Below are positions 54,987 to 64,000 of a stretch of 64,000 nucleotides of DNA, piece after piece. The notes beneath the pieces were generated by a model. The model was not told where the DNA came from. It was given only the letters and a program-made list of their open reading frames with translations, and made no database searches. The position numbers and the translations under genes were made by a program. The stretch comes from Tanytarsus gracilentus (taxonomy: Eukaryota; Arthropoda; Insecta; Diptera; Chironomidae). The stretch spans positions 930,001 to 994,000 of the forward strand of contig JAXRKN010000033.1 of NCBI GenBank assembly GCA_038502055.1. Reading direction: 5' to 3'. Each line of letters starts with the position of its first letter. The stretch's first letter is position 1.

Positions 54987-55786
54987 CTAAAATAAATTTT
55001 TGATTAATTTTATTTCTCTATAGCGTTAAAAGGAAATTTTCAAAGTCCTTTTTAAATCGAGTACTAGAATTTGAATTTTAAAAATACGTTACACTCACCA
55101 GTCTTTTGCTCGGCTTAATCAGTGGGCGATTCATTCCATTCATCTTGTGATAGAGTCCACAAGCATTGCACAAATAGTGACCAGTGCCGTCACGACGCCA
55201 AAGCGGCGTACTAATTGCTCCGCAATTAACACACTCACGACCTTCACCAAATTGAAAGTCCATTGCACTTTCTGTATGCAAACATACATGAAAAAAAGAA
55301 GAAATATAAGTTAAGAGAGATTTTTTTTAAGTTGGCGAATTAATGACGCCCATTTAAGTGCATAAATCAAAATAAGAAATCTTTTTCAACTCACCCATTC
55401 CTTCTCCATATGGCATTCGCTGAAAACCGGATGGATCATAAGCGGCTCGCATGTACATCATATTCATATTTGGTGTCGCATAAAATGGGGAATGTGAACC
55501 TGTTTAAGGGTTAAGGAAAAAATAAATTATTTGAATTATTAAATTTTAAAAATTTATCCTTACCAAATGCACTTTCAGCCGGCGACCATCCGTTTTGTGT
55601 GTTTGGATAATTGCCGGCATGTCCTGGATATTGCGAATGTATAGCACGGTTAGATGGCACATAAACAGGTGTATTTGCGGCCCCTGTCGAATTTGTTGTT
55701 TGATGAAATGATGCAGAAGTGTTGCCCGCAGCTACTGAGGTCATATCGGCCGACGATGAATACGATGTCGGTGTGGAATGAAACAT
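54111..55786 (-). CDS. pnr: Pannier, GATA-type zinc-finger transcription factor
   Basis: Nuclear DNA-binding protein recognising WGATAR sites. In flies Pannier patterns the dorsal midline, bristle field and heart, working with U-shaped and Tinman (established knowledge). Exons in transcript order: 55786-55564, 55499-55395, 55271-55099, 54986-54111; 1377 nt, 458 residues, all phases consistent. Two C-x2-C-x17-C-x2-C fingers: Cys123/126/144/147 (CVNCG to CNAC) and Cys178/181/199/202 (CTNCG to CNAC). A basic segment (RKDGIQTRKRKPKK) follows the second. The N-terminus is Ser/Thr/Asn-rich; the C-terminus has two His tracts and Ser/Ala-rich stretches. The protein is somewhat shorter than the fly protein I know of (about 540 residues), mostly in low-complexity parts. 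Finger wording is Pannier/GATA4-like, not Serpent or GATAe. An upstream alternative first exon (a longer isoform) cannot be excluded. Confidence 0.9.
55099..55271 (-). CDS. pnr: pnr exon 3: N-terminal GATA finger
   Basis: Encodes ESAMDFQFGEGRE, then the first finger with STPLWRRDGTGHYLCNACG and KMNGMNRPLIKPSKRL. In GATA4-type factors this finger binds FOG/U-shaped cofactors and stabilises DNA contact. Donor gtgagt. Confidence 0.93.
55395..55499 (-). CDS. pnr: pnr exon 2
   Basis: Encodes SHSPFYATPNMNMMYMRAAY and the QRMPYGEGM end. Met/Tyr-rich, phase 1 to phase 1. A small linker exon before the fingers. Confidence 0.8.
55564..55786 (-). CDS. pnr: pnr exon 1: N-terminal activation region
   Basis: ATG at 55786. 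Begins MFHSTPTSYSSSADMTSVAA and continues Ser/Thr/Asn-rich to PAESAFG, donor gtaagg. No stop-free start lies further up in this exon, whose acceptor is at 55855-55856. Confidence 0.8.
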
Positions 55787-55854
55787 GATACCTAAACTCT
55801 TCCTTATTAACGCTCAAATGGTTGTGTGACGTCGTTTTGACAAATGACTCGAAT
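55787..55854 (-). other. pnr: pnr 5' untranslated part of the start exon
   Basis: The acceptor ttttcttgtag ends at 55855, so a non-coding first exon (or an alternative coding one) must lie further right, beyond about 55.9 kb. I could not place it. Confidence 0.5.
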
Positions 55855-58800
55855 CTACAAGAAAATGATTTTATTATAAATTTGCAAAAATAACCGCTAT
55901 AGTCAGTGATCATCATCGGCGACATTATTAAGTGTGAAAATTTGCATAATAAAATCCATTGCGAAAAGTCGTTTGCGTATGTGACTGAATAATTTTTGTA
56001 ATTCAATAAACTATCTTCCAATTAATGCGCTAATTTACAATCGAGCGCTTAAGTGCGAATCGAGAAACTCGAAAAAAATTAATAAAAAATACATTGAATA
56101 AGAAAGATTTTTTAACAAGAATATTTTCAAGGCGTGCTTGCGAATGCAGTTTTAAAAAATAGAGAATTAAAATTTTAGAAATTTTTAAGAATTGATTTTT
56201 TAGTATTTTTTTTATTTAATTTTTAAACTTCAAACCACCGCCACCCTCTTCTTTAAAAGTGATCATCACAACAAACAGATCATCATCGTCGTTGGGCGAT
56301 GACCAGACGAGCAACTTCATCAAAAAAATACATTTTCTTTTAATATTATTTTTAAAGCGCGCCACGATGTGAAACCACATAATCGAGCAAGAAGAAGAAA
56401 AATAACATACATATGCAAATTAATAATAATTGAAGCGAATCGAGAGAGCGTTAAGACATTTCAGAATTTCCTGCGACTAAAGCAGATGCCCAACGATGAA
56501 ATCATCGTAAAATCTTTAAAGTGTCTCAGTTTGATAAATTTCTATGCATATTAAGTTAAATCGTTTTCGATTAATTGCAATTTCTTGGTGAAAATATTTT
56601 TTTGTGTCACTAATTTATTTCGAAGAGACATTGACTGCAAGGTGAGACATGATTTTTTTCTAAAATTAAACTTAATAAATGATTTATTGCTTTTTAATTG
56701 TTTTCTCTTGACGTTTTTTACCCACATTCTTCGACACTTCAAAAATCATATGCAAACTAGATGGTGTGAAGTTCTAAAAAATATCGCTCATTAATAGAGA
56801 AAATAGGAATAAAGCGATGATGATGTAGAGAGAAAACTGCATTCCAAAGCAGCATGAAACGTGGAGAGTGTTGTTGACTCTCTCTCGTTGATGTCTGTAA
56901 TTAATTAACCGCATTTAGGTGACGATGATTGCTGAACATTTATTAGTTTGAAAAATGTCAACGGATTTTCGTGGAATTAGATATTTTTAACATTTTCATT
57001 AATTTTTAAATTTTAAAAATCGTAAAATTAATTTTATTAAAAATTTAAATTTAAATCGTTAAATTTCAAAAACTTATTCCTCACATTTTTCACTCAACCA
57101 AACTCAAAAATGCAAATCATCTTAACGTATCATCATTTTATGAGCGACGATATTAAAAAAGAGTTCTGTCTCTAAAATGGTCGAAAAACGATGATGAGAA
57201 GAAGAATAGAATGAGAAGAAATATTAATAATTTTTATGATGAAGAATTTTTTAACAACAACAATTTATGGATTTTTCTCTCCGTTTCATATTCGCTCGAT
57301 GAAAATCTCCCGTCGCGTTTATTTTATAAAAACTTCCACTTCTGACTCTCTAAATAAATATCGCATACATGTATTTAAAGTGAGGCAATAAAAGGTTATT
57401 AAAATGGCGTGCGCTATATAGAGGCTCTTGAGTGCGTCTCACTTTCAACCTCATAAATCAATTTTTAGTTGATCTGAAACGATGATAAGGCGGAGTTGAA
57501 GGTGGCTTTAGACTTTAAAACTTTTACACATATCATTTTTGACTTTGTGCAGATTTTTTACTCTTAAAATATTTCGCATAATTTTATTTATTGCTTTCAT
57601 TAGCCTCACAGCAGCTGAATTAGAGCAAACATTTTTTGCGTGACTCGTTTTTCACGCGTATAGTGCGCTGCCATCATGAGGTAACATGCTGATAACGCTA
57701 CTAATTATTATTCACTCACATCGCAGGAAAAAGAAAAAAATTAAAATCTAGTTTAAAAATATTACAAGCACGTACATTGTGCGATAAAAAATGTCAAGTT
57801 GTTCATTATTTGTCTTTGTTTCAAACTTTTCGACTGATAAATTTGCGGTTGTTGTACACTGACAATTTAAATAACTTTCATTTAAGCTACTTACTGTCGG
57901 TTATCATTTCTTTTATTGTTTTCAAAGACCTTCCTTAATAAGTTTTTCTAGTTATCAAATTGATTTGTGAGTGTTTGAACTTTTAGGTGGTGATTGTGGG
58001 CTGAGTGAAATGCTTTTTTTTGAAGTAAATAATTTTTTAAATTTAAAAACTTTATTAATTAATTTTTTAGCATTGAACAAATTTTAATTTGTAATTTTTG
58101 CTAATTTTCTTGATTTTTTTTTATCACGACTTATAAAAAAAGATGCATTTAAAAAATTAAATATTCTCGTTTATCAGACTTATCATAAATAACTGATAAA
58201 AATTCACTCTACGTGACGTCACTTACAATTGTTGCATCCGTTCTAGATAAAAAATTAAATAATTTTTAAAAAAAATAATTTTCCTCTAAAATGCGGGATT
58301 TTTGCGACAAACGTACACGCATGGAAATGCCACCACTTTGAGAATGTTCTTCATGCTTGTCGCAGCCAATCAAATCACCCGCATGACATAGAACAATAGA
58401 TGGAAGTGGTTTCCAGGTAATAAAAATCATTTAATGAAAGTGGAATAATAAAAATTTGTTGAAGACTCCACCAGGGACTCGCAGTATTTTTATCAAGCAG
58501 ACATTTTTACGCAACAGTGAGCAGTGACAACTCTTTTAAATTAATGAGTGAGTGAATAATTAAAAGCGCACTAAAAGTTAGGTTTCTAGTGAATTGTCAA
58601 TGTTTGACATTTTTTGAAAATTTTGAATTTTTAACAAATTTTTTAAATTTAGACAGAATTTTGAAAAACTTTAAAATCTTCATTTAAAAATTTTGATTTT
58701 CTTTCCTTGCATTCCAAACCCTCTTTTAAACTTAAACTCGCCTATCCAACTCAACTTATTTCACTTTTCTCCATGCCTCCATTCCACGACTTGATTTTAA

Positions 58801-61800
58801 TAAATTATTTCAAGTAAAATTATATACGTGCATTTCATTGTATGCCAAAAGCGAGTGAGTAAAAAAAGTTTTTCATTCAAGACTCTCCACGATCGCGTAC
58901 ATCGATGGGCCACTACAGAGAAAAAAGAATGAACGAGAGGAAAAAAATTATTTGTCGGTAAAATTTTCAGAAATAAAACAGATTCTTTCCATTAATGTGT
59001 TATCGGAGTGAATATACAAAGGCGCCAACTTCATCTATAGTGAAAGAGTGGAGAGGAAACGAAAAGAGATGAAAATTTCAATGGAGAATAATAGCATGTT
59101 CGATATGTAATTTATGCATCGATTAAAGTCCTCTCTTGCGTATATGTGGTAAAGGATGAGAAATAAATAAATTCGCAGGAAATTTATGACGACCATTTTA
59201 TGCATTAAAATATGTTGAAGGAAATTTAAGATTTGAATTTAAGAAAAATTTTAAACTTTAACGGTTATTTTTATTTTAGCTTAAATTGCCAGGAGTGAAT
59301 TTTCAACTTGAGTGTTCATCATCGACATTTCAAGGAATTAACTTTCAAACTATCCAGAAAACGAAAGGTCCATAAAACTTTAAGTGATATGTTGATTGGC
59401 AGCACTACAAGCCGAACACTTTTAACAACCATATCCCATGACATGCAGTAAAAGTGACTTCCAGAAATCATAAAAGAAAATTATTTTCGGCGTTAATAAA
59501 AAATGCAAATAATTTCCTGTAAACACCTGACTAATTTTTACCACTTGATTGATTAATAACTCATTCGAGTCATTTTGTCACACGAAGATAATCAAAATGC
59601 CATTAAAGTGGCCAAACTCATATCTTTCCTCTAGTCCACGACGAGATGCGATAATGTCCATAAAATGAAGAATTTTCAACTTTATTACTCTTATTTTTCT
59701 CTCCCTCTGAAAACGGTCATAAAAAGTCCATTTGGAATCAAAAATTTTATTTACTTTTTCGCTCTTTTTTGTGCGGCATTACGGCGGAAAAAATGACGAT
59801 GATCATGATATGAGTGAAGCATATCAAAAATAAAAGAGAGACATAAAATTCTTCTTTAATCTCACCATCACTTAACGTAATTAATGTAAATTCGCTCTTC
59901 TCTCTCATTGATTTATATCTATGCGGATGGATGCGATGAATGATCATTAATTCATTCGACTGATTAATGATTACGGTCGATGATCATAGGCGGATTTTAT
60001 AAATGCATAAACATGGTTATGAATTTTGATAAACACTATGAAAATTAATTAATTTTTAATTTTTTAAAGCTAATTGAAAAATTTTTAATTTAGAAGTTTT
60101 AAAAAATGCCAGGAATTGATTTCATTCTTATTAACCATCGAGACACTTAAGTCATTTGAAATCATCTTCTAGAGTCTTAAAGGAAACCATTAATTACCCA
60201 TCAGCGATCCATCACCGGATCGCTCCTCAAACGTGCATATTTTATGACTTTTTCGAGTTCTATTAACAATTTTATTTCTTCTCTTTATTCCATTCCGACA
60301 ATGGCTATTCGATGACGATACGACGGTCGGTAAATTTTCTTTTCTTCTCTTCATTTCAATGTGTCTAGTTTAACACTAAATATCCCTCGAATCCATTAAG
60401 AACGCGTTAATAGATCAACTTCTCTCCTCTCTCTCACTCGTATTCGCATTTGCCCGAAAAAAAGCCGCAAATCACGACATGCCAATGAAAGCATCTATCG
60501 CGTGTGTATTTTTAATGTGTCACACAAACCGCGTATAACCGCGCGTACATAAAAAGATCAAAATTAACCGCGGAGTGTTCTTAAGAGAGTGTATAAAAAA
60601 GATGTACTGAATTTATTGCCGTGACTTTTCTGAATTAAGGAACATCAAAAGTCGATTCAGATTATTATTCAACTTTAAAAGTGGGCTTTTGCTGGGTTTT
60701 CTTTGATAAGGACTAAAAAGATCCACTCAGGTTATGATACTTAAAATTTAGGTTTCATTTTTCAAATTTCAAAAAACCGTTAAAATTTAAAAATTGTCAC
60801 AAGTTCAATCCAAACCTAAATCCCTTCTAATATTCAGTAAATAACCAAAATAAAAAAGAATAAGAGATGGAATAAAATTTTACAGCAGACAACAACAAAA
60901 CAAAAACATTTTTTTTATTTAAATCAGATTCCAAAGCCCCGAAAAAAGAGTTTTCGGTATTTTTTCTCTGTTGTTCTTTGTTTGTTTTATTCACTTTGAC
61001 TTTAGAGAGAGAAAAATTGATTACAGTGGCGACTCTTGGACTTTTTCGATGGTGTCACAAGATCTGATAATCCGTGGCATGGAGAGAAGCATCGATGAAA
61101 GCGGCGATAGTAAAAAGATATCGTCGGACTACTCTCAAGTGCCTAACGTGTTAGATTCTTAATTGAATGTAATTAATTAATCAATGTCTTGATTAATTTG
61201 TCTCATTTCTCCCCTCTTTCGAAATTGATTTTCAAAGAGTGCCTTTTATGACCATCATAATGGTCCATGGATATTAAACAAGCGAATAGAATGCGTGACA
61301 TCATCACCTAATTCATGGGTTTCTCTCTCTCTCTTTTCACGATGTCACTTAATGCTTTTATTAAGTCGGAAAGAATTTCTTTGATGATTGCCGAATTTGA
61401 TTTTCATTCTTTCTTTTTTTGGCTGAATGTATGCAGATGGTCAGAGAGATGTGAGGAGAGAAAGAAGACAACATCGCACGACAAGAATCTTCAATAAAAA
61501 AAAGAGTTTAATGAAAATTGAGGTGGAGAATGAAAAATAAATTTAACGAATTTTTTAAATTTGAAATTATTTAATTCACTCAAGGTCTGCTCATCCCTCA
61601 ATGCCATGACTTTCGTGATTAAAATTTCTAGCGCACGTGTGAGGTGCATTAATTTAATAAATTGAAGAATAAATTTTTCTCTTCCGCCATCGCAATTTTC
61701 ATTCGACTTCTCCCCTCATCATCAATTTCTGTATATTGTGAAAAGAATTTTATAGCCATCAGACATGAACATTCATTTTCACATTCAATTTCGTTTGGAT

Positions 61801-64000
61801 GAAAATTAATGCGCGAATCTGCGCAGACGCAGAAAGAAATACCTCGGCCATAATATTGATCATGAGTCGATGATTAGAGTGAAATATTTTCAAGAATGTG
61901 CTACTGGCCGAACGGGAGCTCTATGTGGCGATCAAATTTCAAAAGATTCTTGGCTCCGTTCTCACTCACGTAGAAAATGACATGAGCACAATCATCAATT
62001 ATCAGGTAAAAGGTTCGAGAGAGACACGATGACAAAATATCTCATAATCGGATTACCTCATCAATAATAATACACAACACCATTTCGCCATTCGAACGCA
62101 AGCTAATGGTTTTTATCGCTTCATTTCTAATCTCTCACGTTATTAATTATTTTATTTTTTTTTTAGTGAATCGAAAAAATATTAAGAGATTTTTTAAAAA
62201 ACTTAATTTGAATTTAATTTTTTTAAATATTTTTACATCTCACAATATAAGAAGTTAAACATTGCCACTTATACGGCAGTCACATCTTTAAGTGATTATT
62301 TCGATACCTTTTTAATGCCCTTGCTGCTTGTTACCGCCAACTAAGTTATGATTGATTGATTCGCAGACGATCATCAACGACGTCGGCACTCAACGCTTTA
62401 TGAAATTAGACTTAAGAAGCGAAAAGAAAAAAGACAAGGAGCGCAATAATGTCGAGTTTGTGCGGTAAAAGCTCAAAAGGCGCAGAAAAAAGTTAATAAT
62501 TGATTTGCAGCGTGTGTGGCATGAACATAATCGCATGCAAATTTAATCTGAATTGATTTTCCCTCCAGGTTGGGAAATTTTTTGATTACTAAATTAATTA
62601 ACATTCAGTTTTTGATTGACATTCGAGCTGATGGTGGCAGCAATGAGCTTTCAAGTGAATAAAATTATAATCTAATTTTGCCACGAGAGATTTTTGATTT
62701 CACACGGGAGGCATTTTGAGTGTCAATTAGGCATTAATTTATGGTGAGAGTTACAATTGTGATTGAAGCAAAAAGGGGTGGAAATTTTTGGAAGAAATTA
62801 TCAAGATTCTAATTTTTTTTTAAAATTATTTTAACTTCAATTCTCCACCCCTTGATCTCATCATTCTTTCACCTTCAAAATAATTGATGAATTCTTTTTT
62901 AATTCACATCAAGCCTCATAAATTGCTAATTTTCTTCTCTTTGAGACGTTTTCATCCATTTTTCTTATGAAATATTCAAACACACTCAAAATAACCATTT
63001 TAACGTGCTTTGACTGCGCCTTAGAAAATAAAAATTTGTTCAACGTATTTCATATTCATCATTATGCGTTTTTTTATAAAACAAAAGCCGAGGAAGAAGA
63101 ATTTATGAATGGAGCGGGTTAAAAGATGCCGCCATGGCTTGGAGCTAATTTTGGCAAAAAACATGGAAACGCCATTAATTGAGATAGATTTTCAAGATCG
63201 ATGAAATTGATTTTTAAATCGCTTGTTTGATCTTTAAAAATTTGTTGGAGATTTCAGGCGATTTTTATCGATATGAATTAAATTTTTTTGGAACGTTTTG
63301 TGGGTGGTTGAAATTGAGTTTATGATAAAACTATATTTTAGTCATTTTAAGCGATTAAACAACTTTAGGTACCTAGTTTGTTTAAAATTTTTCTGTCCCT
63401 CACAACGCATAAAATTATGACCCGATTAACACGATAAAAAATTATTTTAATCAAATTATAAAAATTCAGAAAATTTATCAAAATGGAAAAAAATATTTAT
63501 CAACAGAAAAATTAAATTACAAAATAAAAAAAGTGCCGCAAAATAGTTTCATAATTGTATTTTATTTCAAAAATTCCGCTTAAACTTTTATCTCACCAAA
63601 ATTATTCTAAAATTTAAGTAATTAAAAACTATAAAAACTCAATTTTACTAAACAACAAAAAATTTATCACTCGCATAACGTCAAAGTAAAAAATATAAAA
63701 AATGATAAAATTTATCACAGAAAATTATTTTTCCTATTACTCTATTATACACATCAGTTTTTGTCATCAAATTTGTATCGTTATAGTTGTAGCAAGAGAT
63801 AAGCTTCATATCATCCCCATTATACACACAAATAAACAAGTTTTTATCGCGAAATATTAAAAATATCTTTGCATATATCCCTCGACTTTTTACAAAGGAG
63901 AGCATGCTCGCATAGTGTGAGCTTTAATCGTAAGCTTTGATATTAAAAAATATGAAAAATTGCTTCCATTATAACGCCATTACTCACTTTATGATAAGCG
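55855..64000. other. Region upstream of pannier, no established gene
   Basis: 8 kb of AT-rich DNA interrupted by GC-richer islands: about 57400-57440 (a TATATAG word), 58290-58420, 60926-61162, 61820-62010 and 62360-62570. These hold GATA-like, NK-2-like (TCAAGTG) and homeodomain-like words, and some short frames with splice-like borders. In flies the DNA around pnr carries tissue enhancers, so a regulatory role is plausible. None of the islands is proven coding. Confidence 0.4.

Noticed and set aside
61870..61978. Short ATG frame (MIRVKYFQECATGRTGALCG and on) overlapping the 61.9-kb island
   Set aside because: Only 36 codons with no domain. It competes with two other open frames over the same bases, so no coding call is made.

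Overview
This window reads as nuclear DNA of an insect, most likely a dipteran. The intergenic and intronic DNA is strongly AT-rich, introns range from 52 nt to about 29 kb with GT-AG borders, and two genes belong to families well known from flies. There is no bacterial organisation. I place it in Diptera from the protein sequences and compactness only, and cannot name the species.

Left and centre (about 4.5-51.8 kb, + strand): one large split gene for a receptor-type guanylyl cyclase of the Gyc76C class. I could join 15 coding exons in frame to a protein of 1482 residues: signal peptide, ligand-binding ectodomain, one membrane helix, kinase-homology domain, coiled-coil linker, cyclase domain and a 346-residue Ser-rich tail. 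Exon 2 (8101-8309) is short, but it is needed to keep the phase.

Inside its 29-kb third intron lie genes on the opposite strand. One is a ten-exon gene for a 1102-residue type I membrane protein with a TSP1 domain, a CUB-like domain and a long cytoplasmic tail (15.9-21.0 kb). The others are a tandem pair of intronless paralogous multi-pass membrane proteins (30.8-32.0 kb) with very short flanks. The same intron holds a composite tandem-repeat element (35.3-36.4 kb), and an inverted, diverged copy lies in the next intron (44.4-45.1 kb). A non-autonomous hAT-like element with an 8-bp target duplication sits in intron 2.

Right (54.1-55.9 kb, - strand): a GATA factor with two zinc fingers, pannier (pnr), converging tail-to-tail on the cyclase gene. 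The 8 kb upstream of pnr contains no gene I can establish. It has a few GC-richer islands that may be enhancers or exons of an unrecognised gene.

The most useful second-look items are the antisense TSP1/CUB receptor and the tandem membrane-protein pair nested in the cyclase intron, the two composite repeat copies, the hAT-like element, a stem-loop just after the cyclase stop codon, a one-residue insertion in the cyclase core, a stopless 57-nt intron inside the CUB domain, and the islands at 25.9-26.1 kb and 60.9-62.5 kb. All exon calls are by eye from splice sites, phase and protein likeness; no alignment was run.
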